This document shows positions 1 to 8,893 of a DNA stretch of 64,000 nucleotides, piece after piece. The stretch's first letter is position 1. Every line of letters begins with the position of its first letter. The DNA is from Mycobacteriaceae bacterium. GTDB taxonomy: Bacteria > Actinomycetota > Actinomycetes > Mycobacteriales > Mycobacteriaceae. The stretch lies in contig JAQYQB010000014.1 of NCBI GenBank assembly GCA_028726465.1, positions 203,437 to 267,436 on the forward strand. The letters run 5' to 3'. The notes beneath the pieces are model-generated. The model was not told the DNA's origin and ran no database searches. It saw only the letters and a program-made list of their open reading frames with translations. The position numbers were made by a program, and so were the translations under genes.

Positions 1-1391
1 GCTCCTCGGCCGCCTACTGGCGCGGCGACCAGTCCAAGGCCGGCCTGCAGCGCATCTACGGCACCGCCTTCGAGTCCAAGGAGGCCCTGGAGGCCTACCA
101 GACGCTGATGGCCGAGGCCGAAAAGCGCGACCACCGCCGCTTGGGCGCGGAGCTGGACCTGTTCAGCTTCCCGGATGAGATCGGCTCCGGCTTCCCGGTC
201 TTCCACCCGAACGGCGGCATCGTGCGCATGGAGATGGAAAACCACTCCCGCCGCCGCCACCTGGCGGACGGCTACTCCTTCGTCAACACCCCGCACATCA
301 CCAAGGGCGACTTGTTCAAGAAGTCCGGCCACCTGGACTTCTACGCGGACGGTATGTTCCCGCCCATGCAGCTGGACGGCGAGTACGACGCGGAGGGCAA
401 CTGCACCAAGCAGCCGCAGGATTACTACGCCAAGCCGATGAACTGCCCGTTCCACAACCTGATCTTCGCCTCTCGCGGGCGCTCCTACCGCGAGCTGCCG
501 CTGCGCCTGTTCGAGTTCGGCACGGTCTACCGCTACGAGAAGTCCGGCGTGGTCCACGGCTTGACCCGGGCGCGCGGCTTCACGCAGGACGATGCCCACA
601 TCTACTGCACCGAGGACCAGCTCGAGAACGAGCTGACCAAGGTGCTGGAGTTCATCATCTCCCTGCTGCAGGACTACGGCCTGGACGACTTCTACCTGGA
701 GCTGTCCACCAAGGACCCGAACAAGTTTGTCGGCTCGGACGAGATCTGGGAGCGCTCCACCAGCATCCTGGAGCGCGTGGCCACCAAGTCCGGCCTCGAG
801 CTGGTCCCGGACCCGGCGGGCGCGGCCTTCTACGGCCCGAAGATTTCGGTCCAGGCGCGCGACGCCATCGGCCGCACCTGGCAGATGTCCACCGTGCAGC
901 TGGACTTCAACCTGCCGGAGCGCTTCGAGCTGGAATACACCGCCCCGGACGGCTCCAAGCAGCGCCCGATCATGATCCACCGCGCGCTGTTCGGCTCCAT
1001 CGAACGCTTCTTCGGCGTCCTGCTGGAGCACTACGCCGGCGCCTTCCCGGCCTGGCTGGCCCCGCAGCAGGTCATCGGCATCCCGGTGGCGGACGAATTC
1101 GTCTCCTACCTGGAGGACGTCACCGCGAAGCTGCGCTCCCGCGGCATCCGCGCCGACGTGGATACCTCCGACGACCGCATGCAGAAGAAGATCCGCAACC
1201 ACACCACGGGCAAGGTTCCGTTCATGCTGCTGGCCGGCGGCCGCGACGTCGAGGCCGGGGCGGTCTCCTTCCGCTTCCTCGACGGCTCCCAGGTCAACGG
1301 CGTGCCGGTCGACGAGGCCGTCGAGCTCATCGACAAGTGGGTGACCCAGCGGGTCAACGACCAGCCGAGCGAGGACAACCTCCGTGGCTAG
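1..1391 (+). CDS. thrS: Threonyl-tRNA synthetase, 3' part (5' end outside window)
   Basis: Charges tRNA-Thr with threonine in the cytoplasm. The reading frame is open from base 3, so only the last ~462 residues are present. The fragment begins just before the class II catalytic core (AYWRGDQ, then LQRIYGTAF). Motif 2 (YRYEKSG) and motif 3 ([13 protein letters not shown]) are intact. The zinc ligands are recognisable: Cys in MNCPFH, His in DDAHIY and His in MIHRALFG. The anticodon-binding domain follows from about the last 110 residues. The stop TAG overlaps the GTG start of the next gene by 8 bp, so translation is probably coupled. The TGS and editing domains lie upstream of the window and cannot be assessed. 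Confidence 0.97.
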   Translation, partial: SSAAYWRGDQSKAGLQRIYGTAFESKEALEAYQTLMAEAEKRDHRRLGAELDLFSFPDEIGSGFPVFHPNGGIVRMEMENHSRRRHLADGYSFVNTPHITKGDLFKKSGHLDFYADGMFPPMQLDGEYDAEGNCTKQPQDYYAKPMNCPFHNLIFASRGRSYRELPLRLFEFGTVYRYEKSGVVHGLTRARGFTQDDAHIYCTEDQLENELTKVLEFIISLLQDYGLDDFYLELSTKDPNKFVGSDEIWERSTSILERVATKSGLELVPDPAGAAFYGPKISVQARDAIGRTWQMSTVQLDFNLPERFELEYTAPDGSKQRPIMIHRALFGSIERFFGVLLEHYAGAFPAWLAPQQVIGIPVADEFVSYLEDVTAKLRSRGIRADVDTSDDRMQKKIRNHTTGKVPFMLLAGGRDVEAGAVSFRFLDGSQVNGVPVDEAVELIDKWVTQRVNDQPSEDNLRG

Positions 1392-1959
1392 TGGCCAAAA
1401 CGCGGAATCCGCACAGCCCGAGCCCGGCGCCTACGTCGACGCCGGGGCGGGTGAGCCAGACCGCCTTGAGCGGCTCTGGGCCCCGTACCGCATGGCCTAT
1501 ATCCAGAAGCGGTCGAAGGACCCGTTCGTCGAAGCCCCGCAGGGCAGCGACGAGGACGGGCTCATCATCGCCCGCGGTAGGCAGGTCTACGCGCTGCTGA
1601 ACCTCTTCCCTTACAACGCGGGACACCTCATGGTGGTGCCTTACCGCAAGGAGTCCCAGCTGGAAAACCTCACCGAGTCCGAGACCGCGGAGATGATGGC
1701 CTTTGTGAAAAAAGCAATTCGCGTCCTCAAGCGGGTGTCGCGTCCGGAGGCGGTCAACGTGGGGCTTAACCTAGGTAAGGCTTCCGGCGGCTCGGTGGGA
1801 GACCACCTGCACATGCACGTCGTGCCGCGGTGGCCGGGAGATAGCAATTTTATGACTATCCTGGATGGGGTTAAAGTACTGCCACAGCTGTTGCAGGAGA
1901 CGCGTCGTCTTTTGGCCGCAGCGTGGCAGGACATAGACGAGGAGGATTCGCGTGCTTAG
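1384..1959 (+). CDS. HIT-family nucleotide hydrolase/phosphorylase
   Basis: 191-residue histidine-triad protein. The signature HLHMHVV (H-x-H-x-H-x-x), preceded by GGSVGDH, marks the active site that forms a nucleotidyl-His intermediate. The upstream strand [17 protein letters not shown] is typical of the actinobacterial Ap4A phosphorylase-like branch found between thrS and pgsA. It probably acts on dinucleoside polyphosphates or adenylated side products; the substrate is not determined by the sequence. The GTG start lies inside the end of thrS, and the stop overlaps the next start by 8 bp, so this is part of one tightly packed operon. Confidence 0.9.
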   Translation: MASGQNAESAQPEPGAYVDAGAGEPDRLERLWAPYRMAYIQKRSKDPFVEAPQGSDEDGLIIARGRQVYALLNLFPYNAGHLMVVPYRKESQLENLTESETAEMMAFVKKAIRVLKRVSRPEAVNVGLNLGKASGGSVGDHLHMHVVPRWPGDSNFMTILDGVKVLPQLLQETRRLLAAAWQDIDEEDSRA

Positions 1960-2569
1960 TGTGCACGGCAGGAAACCAGCCGCGGTAGTGGTGGAACCGG
2001 TAGCCAAGGCGGCTCTGAAGGTCGGGCTGACCCCGAATGCAGTGACCGCGGTCGGCGCCATCGTGACCATCGCCATCTCGGTGCTGTTGATCCCCTCCGG
2101 GCACCTGGTCTGGGCGGCGGTGCTGTCCGGGCTTTTCGCCGCCTTCGACATGATCGACGGGACCATGGCCCGCATCCGCGGCGGGGGCACGCCGTTTGGC
2201 GCGACGCTGGACGCCTCCTGCGACCGTGTGACCGACGGCGCGCTTTTCGCGGCCATTATCTGGTACCTGGTCTATACCGTCGACGCCCACCCGTCCACCG
2301 TGGCGGCCGGGCTCATCGTCCTGGTCTCCTCGCAGGTCATCTCCTACGTCAAGGCCCGCGGCGAGGCCTCCGGGCTGCGCATGGTCGGCGGGCTGATTGA
2401 GCGGCCCGAGCGGCTCATCATCGGCCTAGTCGGCGTGGGGCTGGAGGGCTTCGGCGTGCCCAACGCGTTGGCTATCGCCCTGTGGATCCTAGCCGTCGGC
2501 TCGGTGTTTACCATCTACCAGCGGCTCATCATGGCCATGAAGCAGGACAAGGTAGCCGACCGAGCTTAA
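1952..2569 (+). CDS. pgsA1: Phosphatidylinositol phosphate synthase (CDP-alcohol phosphatidyltransferase)
   Basis: Integral membrane enzyme expected to transfer the phosphatidyl group of CDP-diacylglycerol to inositol 3-phosphate, the first committed step of PI and PIM synthesis. The CDP-alcohol phosphotransferase motif D-x2-DG-x2-AR-x8-G-x3-D-x3-D is complete (DMIDGTMARIRGGG, then GATLDASCD). Several hydrophobic helices surround it. The 205-residue length fits the actinobacterial family. The GTG start overlaps the preceding gene. The next two genes, an acyltransferase and PimA, use the product lipid, which supports PI-phosphate synthase over PG-phosphate synthase. The symbol follows mycobacterial usage. 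Confidence 0.88.
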   Translation: MLSVHGRKPAAVVVEPVAKAALKVGLTPNAVTAVGAIVTIAISVLLIPSGHLVWAAVLSGLFAAFDMIDGTMARIRGGGTPFGATLDASCDRVTDGALFAAIIWYLVYTVDAHPSTVAAGLIVLVSSQVISYVKARGEASGLRMVGGLIERPERLIIGLVGVGLEGFGVPNALAIALWILAVGSVFTIYQRLIMAMKQDKVADRA

Positions 2570-2584
2570 CTTTAAGGGGCAGCA

Positions 2585-3511
2585 ATGGCGCGGTTTCTCG
2601 CACGCGATATCGATTTCTCGGCGCTCGGGTATCTGGCCGGCTGGCGGGTAGTCCGCTGGCTGCCGGAGTCCTGGGCCTCCTGGCTCTTCGACCGGATCGC
2701 GGACCTGGCCTGCGACCACGGGCGGGGCATGGACCAGCTGCGCCGCAACCTGGCCCGCGTCGTGGGGCCTGAAAACGTCACGCGCGAACTGGTGCGCGCG
2801 TCGATGCGCTCGTATATGCGCTACTGGAAAGAGGCCTTCCGCCTGCCGTCCATCCATGACGACCCGGGCCTGCACGCGGCCCTGCAGCGCGACCTGGTCG
2901 GCCGCGAACACCTGGAGGAGAGCCTGGCTCGCGGGCGCGGCGTCATCCTGGCGTTGCCGCACTCGGGGAACTGGGACATGGCCGGGGTCTGCCTGGTGGG
3001 CATGCACGGCCAGTTCACCACCGTGGCCGAGCGCCTGCGCCCCGAGGTGCTTTTCGATGCCTTCGTGGACTACCGCGAGTCCCTAGGCTTCGAGGTCCTG
3101 CCGCTGACCGGGGGAGCCCAGCCGCCCTTTGGCCGGCTGAAGGAGGTGCTGGCCGCAGGGGGCATCGTCTGCCTGCTGGCCGAGCGGGACCTGTCGCGCA
3201 CCGGCGTGCCGGTCGATTTCTTCGGGGAGACGGCGAATATGGCCGCCGGCCCGGCCCTGCTGGCCGCGCAGACCGGCGCGCGCCTGCACGTGGTGCACCC
3301 CTGGTTCACCGAGGATGGCTGGGGCCTGTCCTGCGCGCCGGCACTGGAAGTGACCGACGTGGCGGAAACGACCCAGCGGATGGCGGACGGTTTCGCTGAA
3401 AATATCGCGGCACACCCGGCCGACTGGCACATGCTGCAACCGCAGTGGAACGTTGATGTCGAGCGGCGGCGGGCCGAACGCGCCCACAAGGCCGAGAAGA
3501 AGGGGAGCTAG
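2585..3511 (+). CDS. patA: Phosphatidylinositol mannoside acyltransferase (LpxL/HtrB family)
   Basis: 308-residue LPLAT-type acyltransferase, expected to acylate the mannose of PIM on the cytoplasmic face of the membrane. The catalytic H-x4-D motif is visible as HSGNWD at about residues 124-129, with the second conserved block ERDLSRTGVPVDFFGE downstream. The ATG is preceded by the purine-rich site AAGGGGCAGCA. It lies 15 bp after the PI-phosphate synthase gene and 5 bp before pimA, the order that defines the actinobacterial PIM cluster. In a Gram-negative context the same family would be lipid A acyltransferase, but the neighbours argue against that here. Confidence 0.88.
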   Translation: MARFLARDIDFSALGYLAGWRVVRWLPESWASWLFDRIADLACDHGRGMDQLRRNLARVVGPENVTRELVRASMRSYMRYWKEAFRLPSIHDDPGLHAALQRDLVGREHLEESLARGRGVILALPHSGNWDMAGVCLVGMHGQFTTVAERLRPEVLFDAFVDYRESLGFEVLPLTGGAQPPFGRLKEVLAAGGIVCLLAERDLSRTGVPVDFFGETANMAAGPALLAAQTGARLHVVHPWFTEDGWGLSCAPALEVTDVAETTQRMADGFAENIAAHPADWHMLQPQWNVDVERRRAERAHKAEKKGS

Positions 3512-3516
3512 CGCCC

Positions 3517-4620
3517 ATGCGGATTGGTATCGTGTGCCCCTATTCCTTCGACGAGCCGGGCGGAGTTCAAGCGCACATCCTTGACCTAGCGACGGTCTAC
3601 CTGGAACAAGGGCACTACGTGCGCGTTATCGGGCCGGCGGACGAGGAGACCGAGCTGCCGTATTTCGTGGTCAAGGGCGGGCGTTCTATCCCCATCGCCT
3701 ATAACGGCTCCGTGGCCCGCCTGGCCGTGGGACCGCAGGTCTTTCGGCGGCTGCGGGAGTTCATCACCGAAGGTGATTTCGACGTCCTGCACATCCACGA
3801 GCCGAATTCACCGAGCTATTCCATGGTGGCGCTCTACCTCGCCACCGGGCCCATCGTGGCGACCTACCACGCCTCGGCCGCCAACTCGACCATCCTGACC
3901 CTGGCCAAGCCCGTCCTAGCGCCGATCCTGGAGAAGGTCCGCGGCGGGATCGCGGTCTCCGAGATGGCGCGGCGCTGGCAGGTCGAGCAGCTCGGCGGCG
4001 ACCCCGTGCTCATCCCCAACGGGGTGGACACGTCGGTCTACGCGCGCTCCCGCCAGGCGCAGGAGGACGCGGAGCGGACAGACCCGCGCCCCGAGATCGT
4101 TTTCCTGGGCCGGCTGGACGAGCCGCGCAAGGGCCTGGACATCCTCTTAGAAGCCTTACCTCTGGTCCACCACGAGGTGCGGGTGACCGTGATGGGCGGG
4201 GGACGGGCCCGCGAGGTCGACGGGGTGGACTTCGTCGGCCGCGTCAGCGACGCCGAAAAGGCCGAGATCCTCGGCCGGGCGGATATCTACGTCGCGCCGA
4301 ATACCGGCGGCGAGTCCTTCGGCATCGTGCTGGTGGAGGCCATGGCGGCCGGCTGCGCGGTCGTCGCCAGCGACCTCGAGGCCTTCGCGGCGGTCTGCGA
4401 CGTGGAATCGGACGATCCCGCCGGCCTGCTCTTTAGCAACGGGGATGCCGCCGCGCTGGCCCGGCAGCTCAACCACGTGCTGGACAACCCAGAGCTGCGC
4501 GCCAAGCTGACGGCCGCCGGCACCCGCCGGGCGCAGACCTACGACTGGGATCACGTGGCCGCCCAGGTGATGGCGGTCTATGAAACCGTCCAAGACGGAT
4601 CGAAAGTGCAGGTGAAATAA
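3517..4620 (+). CDS. pimA: Phosphatidyl-myo-inositol mannosyltransferase PimA (GT4)
   Basis: Adds the first mannose from GDP-mannose to phosphatidylinositol at the inner leaflet. The 367-residue protein has the GT-B fold signatures of family GT4: an N-terminal glycine-rich loop (SFDEPGGVQAHI) for the lipid acceptor, and the C-terminal donor site E-x7-E in ESFGIVLVEAMAAG. HIHEPNSPS and PNGVD are further family landmarks. The start is 5 bp after patA. The stop TAA abuts the ATG of the next gene with no gap (TAAATG), indicating translational coupling. Confidence 0.94.
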   Translation: MRIGIVCPYSFDEPGGVQAHILDLATVYLEQGHYVRVIGPADEETELPYFVVKGGRSIPIAYNGSVARLAVGPQVFRRLREFITEGDFDVLHIHEPNSPSYSMVALYLATGPIVATYHASAANSTILTLAKPVLAPILEKVRGGIAVSEMARRWQVEQLGGDPVLIPNGVDTSVYARSRQAQEDAERTDPRPEIVFLGRLDEPRKGLDILLEALPLVHHEVRVTVMGGGRAREVDGVDFVGRVSDAEKAEILGRADIYVAPNTGGESFGIVLVEAMAAGCAVVASDLEAFAAVCDVESDDPAGLLFSNGDAAALARQLNHVLDNPELRAKLTAAGTRRAQTYDWDHVAAQVMAVYETVQDGSKVQVK

Positions 4621-5076
4621 ATGGGTACCGCGCTGATCGTGGTCGCCGCCGTGGTGGTGACCGTGGTGATGCTCTGGGCTTATTTCACGGCCCAGCGGCT
4701 CAACACGCTGCACATCCGCACGGACGCCGCCCTGGCGCAGCTGCAGGCGGCGCTGGATAGGCGCGCGGCGGTGGCGGCCGCGTTGGAGCCGCGGCTGGCG
4801 GAGGCCAGCGCGCAGGCCGAGGCGACCGCCCTGGTGCCGGGCCAGTTCACCCAGCGCAGCGACCTCGAGCACCGGTTGGGCGAGGAGATCCGCCGCCTGT
4901 GCGATCCGGCGCCGGCGCAGCTGGTCGACGCCGAGGTGCGCGTCCAGCTGGCCCACCGCTTCTACAACGAGGCCGTGGCGGACACCCGCGCGCTACGCCT
5001 GCGCCCCCTCGTGCGCACCTTCCGGCTGGGCGGCACCGCCCGGCTGCCCGAGTTCTTTGATCTCACGGCGTTCTAG
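4621..5076 (+). CDS. LemA-like single-pass membrane protein
   Basis: 151 residues. One N-terminal transmembrane segment (about residues 4-24) is followed by an alpha-helical cytoplasmic region rich in alanine, arginine and leucine. The pattern RLNTLHIRTDAALAQLQAALDRR and later RFYNEAVADTR resembles LemA-type proteins and the N-terminal region of actinobacterial proteins encoded next to pimA. No catalytic residues are visible. It starts immediately after the pimA stop and is the last gene of the PIM operon. Its 3' end overlaps the convergent glycosyltransferase gene by 84 bp. Function unknown; a structural or regulatory role in envelope lipid synthesis is inference from context only. Confidence 0.7.
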   Translation: MGTALIVVAAVVVTVVMLWAYFTAQRLNTLHIRTDAALAQLQAALDRRAAVAAALEPRLAEASAQAEATALVPGQFTQRSDLEHRLGEEIRRLCDPAPAQLVDAEVRVQLAHRFYNEAVADTRALRLRPLVRTFRLGGTARLPEFFDLTAF

Positions 5077-6306
5077 CCCCTGGGCGCGCAGCTCCAGTAC
5101 CCACCACACCAGCGCGAGCACGAACATGACCACGACCAGCGCGTTGCGTGCGACCAACGCGGCCACGGGGGCCAGCTGCTCGCCGACGAAATTCCAGAGG
5201 TAGTCGTAGCCGAAGGGGTAGATATAGGTCCCCAGGCCGGCGCAGACCACGGTCATCACGCCCAGGGCCGCCACCGCCTTGCGGCGCGCGCTTCCCGGCG
5301 CCGTCGTGCGTAGGGCGACCGCGACGAGCGGGCCGAACCAGATGATGTACTGCGGGGAGAAGACCTTGTTGGTCACGATAAGGCCCAGCACGACGACGGC
5401 GGCCCAGGAGATGGTGGTCTGCGGGCTCCAGCCGCCCCAGATGAAGCGGTAGAGCGCCCAGAGCAGCGCGAAGGCGATAACGATGCCCATCGCCCAGGCC
5501 GTGGCCTGCACCGCGCCGTCGGTGCCCGCGCCGGTGATCTCGAAGGACTTCGACGGCGCCATGCCAATCTCGTAGGCCGCCGGGTGCCGGTAGGCGTCCC
5601 ACATAAAGGGCGTGGCCGCGACCGACTCGATCTGCAGGCCGCGGACGTTTTGGTAGTCCAGGGGACTGGTCAGGCGCTCCCACCCGCCCGCGAGCAGTGT
5701 GATGCCGGCGAAGGCCACCAGGGACACCCCGAAGCTCAGCACCCGCAGCCAGGCGCGGGCGCTGGAAAAGCGCCCGACCAACCCGGCGGCGAGTACGCCC
5801 GGCCACAGCTTCATCGCGCAGGCCAGGGCGATAAGGCTGGAGGAGAGCACGGGCCAACGGTGAATGACCAGCGCGGCAAAGCCGACGGCCAGCCCGGGGA
5901 AGATGTCCAGGCGCATGAGGAAGACGTGGCCGGCGGCCAGCCCGAACAGCACCCAGAACCAGGCGGCGGCAAAGGCGGTCGGGCGTGTGTCGTGGCGGTG
6001 GAGCAGGGCGGCGAGGAAGGCGGCGTCGCAGGCCAGGCAGAAAAGGGCGAAGACGAACATGAAGGCCATGATCTCGCTGCCGCCCAGCCAGGCGGCCAGG
6101 TAGGTCGGCCAGGTCCCGGCGTGCGGGTATTCGGTCATATCCTGCGGGTTCGAGCCGAAAATGGCCGCGTGGTAGTAGAAAAGATCGCCCCGCGGCTCGT
6201 GGTTGAGCTTGATGAGCACAGCCAGGCACAGGCGCGCGATGGCCCAGCCGACCCACACGACCGGGACGCGGCGGAGTCCACCGCGTGCCCGCAGGAGCTT
6301 AGTCAT
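4993..6306 (-). CDS. Polytopic GT-C glycosyltransferase, GT87-like (probable polyprenyl-phosphate-mannose dependent)
   Basis: 437 residues with about ten hydrophobic helices, the layout of GT-C enzymes that use decaprenyl-phosphate sugars outside the membrane. The first loop after TM1 carries GDLFYYHAAIFG and the acidic residue expected in this family; MTEYPHAGTWPTYL is a further GT87/DUF2029-like feature. A role in adding alpha-1,2-mannose or a related sugar to PIM, lipomannan or arabinan is inferred from family and from the adjacent PIM operon. The C-terminal tail is polar and extends antiparallel over the end of the LemA-like gene (84 bp overlap), which is unusually long for two real genes. 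Confidence 0.8.
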   Translation of the reverse strand: MTKLLRARGGLRRVPVVWVGWAIARLCLAVLIKLNHEPRGDLFYYHAAIFGSNPQDMTEYPHAGTWPTYLAAWLGGSEIMAFMFVFALFCLACDAAFLAALLHRHDTRPTAFAAAWFWVLFGLAAGHVFLMRLDIFPGLAVGFAALVIHRWPVLSSSLIALACAMKLWPGVLAAGLVGRFSSARAWLRVLSFGVSLVAFAGITLLAGGWERLTSPLDYQNVRGLQIESVAATPFMWDAYRHPAAYEIGMAPSKSFEITGAGTDGAVQATAWAMGIVIAFALLWALYRFIWGGWSPQTTISWAAVVVLGLIVTNKVFSPQYIIWFGPLVAVALRTTAPGSARRKAVAALGVMTVVCAGLGTYIYPFGYDYLWNFVGEQLAPVAALVARNALVVVMFVLALVWWVLELRAQGLERREIKELGQPGGAAQPEGAHEGAQA

Positions 6307-6408
6307 TATTCAAAAGTCTTTTCATCATCACAACACGGACAGAAACTGGCGCCAACGAGCGCCGGGCTACGGCGAGCCAAAGCGCTCGCGCAGCTGGAAG
6401 GAAGGGCC

Positions 6409-6888
6409 TTAAGAACCGCTGATGATTCCTTCGACATCGACGGGCGGGCCCAGCGTCACGAGGACCCCAAATACGATAGCAATAACCACTACCGCCAACA
6501 GGATAGAGCGCACGGGGTGGCGCACCGCTTGCGCCAACAGCGCGTCGGCGGGCCCGGCGGGGGTAGCCGCGCTGTCCGTGTCACGGTAGCGCCATCCGCC
6601 GGCCACCAGGCCGCGGCGGGCCGTCCAGAGGGCGAAGGGCAGGGCGGCGAAGGGGATGGCGGAAACGGCCAGGCCCAGGACGCCGACGCCCAGGGGCCAC
6701 CGGTTGTTGATCCAGATCAGGCAGGTCATGACCAGGAAGCTCAAGAAACCGAAGCCATGGATGCTGCCGGCGACCGGGACGACGGCCTCGGTCATACCGG
6801 AGTATTTCAGGGCCATGCCCACCAACAACAGGGTCCAGGTAAACATCTCGAGCACGGCGGCGGACAGGTGTAGTTTCTGGGGAGTCAT
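6409..6888 (-). CDS. DUF3817 family membrane protein
   Basis: 159 residues with four predicted transmembrane helices. The conserved DUF3817 pattern is present: an early helix with LEMFTWTLLLVGMALKY, then AGSIHGFGFLSFL. A short polar loop precedes a fourth helix near the C-terminus (SILLAVVVIAIVFGVLV). Biochemical function is unknown for the family. It reads in the same direction as the GT-C glycosyltransferase, 102 bp upstream of it, so the two may share a transcript. Confidence 0.8.
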   Translation of the reverse strand: MTPQKLHLSAAVLEMFTWTLLLVGMALKYSGMTEAVVPVAGSIHGFGFLSFLVMTCLIWINNRWPLGVGVLGLAVSAIPFAALPFALWTARRGLVAGGWRYRDTDSAATPAGPADALLAQAVRHPVRSILLAVVVIAIVFGVLVTLGPPVDVEGIISGS

Positions 6889-7032
6889 CGCCCGACCATC
6901 TTACGGAGGCTCGCCCCACGGGGTAAGGTGGGCAGCCGTATATGTGGTGGGCGTCATAGTTCCCGGACTGGCCCGGGCGCTAGCTCGCGCGCACTGGCGC
7001 GGCGCCCGCCTGCCAGAAGAAGGGAGTTTAGG

Positions 7033-7860
7033 GTGTCGTTTCGGCAGGTAATTGAGATGTCCGACCTGGGGGATAGGCGCTACCGCGGGCCCGGGGTGCC
7101 CTCGGAGATGAAGCGCACCTTCGGCGGGCAGGTCGTCGGCCAGGCGCTGCAGGCGGCGCAGCAGACCGTGGAAGGCAAGACGGCGAACTCGCTGCACGCG
7201 TATTTCGTCGGCGGCGGACTGTCTGCCGAGCCCATCGATTTCACCGTGCACACCATCCGGGACGGGCGCACCTTCAGCCACCGCCGGGTCACCGGCTGGC
7301 AGGGGGATAAGGAGATCGTGGAGATGCTGGTCAGCTTCCGCCGCCCCGGCGACCAGGGCCCGGAGCACGCCGCGCAGCTGCCGGACGTGCCGGGCCCGGA
7401 GGAGTGCCGCGCGAGCGCGGAGGATTGGCCGTCGTCCTCGCGCATCGTGTTGGGCGAGTGGAGCGACTGGGACGTGCTCATGGTCCCTGACGAGCACGAC
7501 AATTCCCGCCACGCCCAGGACAAATACGGCGCCGGCGCGCGGCACATCTGGTTCCGCTACAACGCCGGGCTGGGCGACGACCCGGCCCTGAATCAGGTCG
7601 CGCTGTCCTACCTGTCGGATATGACCCTGCTGAACTCGACGCTGATTTCCCACCCCGAGGCCCGCGTGCAGATGGCCAGCCTCGACCACAGCCTCTGGTT
7701 CTTCGACGAGATCCGCGTCGACGAGTGGTTGCTCTACGAGCAGGACTCGCCGTTCGCCGGCGGCGGGCGCGGTTTCGCCCAGGGGCGGGTCTACCGCCAA
7801 GACGGGGCGCTGGTGGCCCAAGTGAGCCAGGAGGGGCTCATCCGTTGGCTGAAGGAATGA
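7033..7860 (+). CDS. tesB: Acyl-CoA thioesterase II (TesB family)
   Basis: Hydrolyses acyl-CoA to free acid and CoA. The double hot-dog fold is evident: an N-terminal half with RTFGGQVVGQALQAAQQTV and HAYFVGGG, and a C-terminal half with ASLDHSLWFFDEIRVDEW, which holds the conserved catalytic Asp region. The reading frame is open further upstream to 6928, but that extension is arginine-rich and lacks homology. The GTG at 7033 has an AAGGGAG site 8-10 bases upstream and gives the usual family N-terminus, 275 residues in all. An ATG at 7057 is the alternative start. Confidence 0.9.
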   Translation: MSFRQVIEMSDLGDRRYRGPGVPSEMKRTFGGQVVGQALQAAQQTVEGKTANSLHAYFVGGGLSAEPIDFTVHTIRDGRTFSHRRVTGWQGDKEIVEMLVSFRRPGDQGPEHAAQLPDVPGPEECRASAEDWPSSSRIVLGEWSDWDVLMVPDEHDNSRHAQDKYGAGARHIWFRYNAGLGDDPALNQVALSYLSDMTLLNSTLISHPEARVQMASLDHSLWFFDEIRVDEWLLYEQDSPFAGGGRGFAQGRVYRQDGALVAQVSQEGLIRWLKE

Positions 7861-7890
7861 CCGACTTGGGCCGCGTGTGCGGGGTCTTAG

Positions 7891-7919
7891 TGAGACGCGG
7901 CGACCGCGGCACGTATAAT
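7891..7919 (+). promoter_or_regulatory. Promoter of yebC
   Basis: A consensus -10 box TATAAT at 7914-7919 sits 17 bases after TGAGAC (7891-7896). A ~35-base leader carrying AGGAAGGGG follows before the yebC ATG. Confidence 0.6.
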
Positions 7920-7956
7920 CGCGTTAGTTAAAACCAACTAGGAAGGGGCACACCTT

Positions 7957-8709
7957 ATGTCCGGCCACTCTAAATGGGCGACGACCAAGCATAAAAAAGC
8001 TGCCAACGACGCCAAGCGCGGCAAGGAATTTGCCAAGCTGATTAAGAACATCGAGGTGGCGGCGCGGACCGGCGGCGGCGATCCCGCGGCCAACCCGACG
8101 CTGGACGACATGATCAAGAAGGCCAAGAAGGCCTCCGTTCCCAACGACAACATCGAGCGCGCCCGCAAGCGCGGCTCCGGCGAGGAAGCCGGCGGCGCCG
8201 ACTGGGAAAACATCATGTACGAAGGCTACGGCCCCAACGGCGTGGCCATGCTCATCGAGTGCCTGACCGATAACCGCAACCGCGCGGCTACCGAGGTGCG
8301 CACCGCCATGACCAAGAACGGCGGCAACCTGGGCGAGTCCGGCTCCGTGTCTTATATGTTCTCCCGCGTCGGCGTCGTCGTCGTCCAGAAGGGCGAGCTG
8401 GCCGAGGACGACCTGCTGCTGGCCGTGCTCGAGGCCGGCGCCGAAGAAGTCAACGACCGCGGCGAGCAGTTCGAGATCACCTGCCAGCCCGCCGACGTGC
8501 GCGCGGTGCGCACCGCCCTGGAAGAGGCGGAGATCTCCGTCGAGGACTCCGACACCGACTTCCGCCCGTCCGTCGAGGTTCCGCTCGGCGCTGACGATGC
8601 CAAGAAGATCTTCCGCCTCGTCGACGCTCTGGAAGACTCCGACGACGTGCAGAACGTCTACACCAACATGGATCTTAGCTACGAGGTCCTGGCCGAGCTC
8701 GAGGACTAA
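7957..8709 (+). CDS. yebC: YebC/PmpR-family protein (TACO1 homologue)
   Basis: 250-residue cytoplasmic protein of the YebC family, described variously as a DNA-binding regulator and, more recently, as a factor that relieves ribosome stalling. The N-terminus [20 protein letters not shown] is diagnostic, and the downstream blocks [11 protein letters not shown] and [14 protein letters not shown] confirm it. The ATG has a strong AGGAAGGGG site. It is encoded directly upstream of ruvCAB, the usual bacterial arrangement, but 184 bp separate it from ruvC and a separate control site seems to lie there. Confidence 0.95.
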   Translation: MSGHSKWATTKHKKAANDAKRGKEFAKLIKNIEVAARTGGGDPAANPTLDDMIKKAKKASVPNDNIERARKRGSGEEAGGADWENIMYEGYGPNGVAMLIECLTDNRNRAATEVRTAMTKNGGNLGESGSVSYMFSRVGVVVVQKGELAEDDLLLAVLEAGAEEVNDRGEQFEITCQPADVRAVRTALEEAEISVEDSDTDFRPSVEVPLGADDAKKIFRLVDALEDSDDVQNVYTNMDLSYEVLAELED

Positions 8710-8865
8710 TCAGCCGGCCCAGGTCTTAAGAACCTGATAATGGGGCAGTCGGGGCGAGTATTTCTTGCCGCGGCTGCCCTTGGTCGTGTCTGCCCGGCTC
8801 TTAACAACCGCGGCACCCAGGCTGGCCTGCCTGCCACGGCGCGTGTAGGATGCGTGATAAGGTAC

Positions 8866-8881
8866 TAGAACATATGTGTGA
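8866..8881 (+). promoter_or_regulatory. Possible LexA (SOS) box upstream of ruvC
   Basis: TAGAACATATGTGTGA contains the half-site GAAC, a 4-base spacer and a degraded second half, centred on the palindrome ACATATGT. Actinobacterial LexA boxes follow GAAC-N4-GTTC, so this is only a partial match. It ends 13 bases before the ruvC start. SOS control of ruvCAB is well established in related bacteria; the site assignment here is tentative. Confidence 0.35.
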
Positions 8882-8893
8882 CGGAGGTGACCG

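Noticed and set aside
5584-6873. 429-codon plus-strand frame opposite the GT-C glycosyltransferase and DUF3817 genes
   Set aside because: Composition is Gly/Gln/His-rich with no domain; the minus-strand frames encode recognisable membrane proteins.
6928-7032. Longer N-terminus for the TesB thioesterase
   Set aside because: The extra 35 residues are Arg/Ala/Pro-rich and unlike the family; a ribosome site exists for the GTG at 7033.
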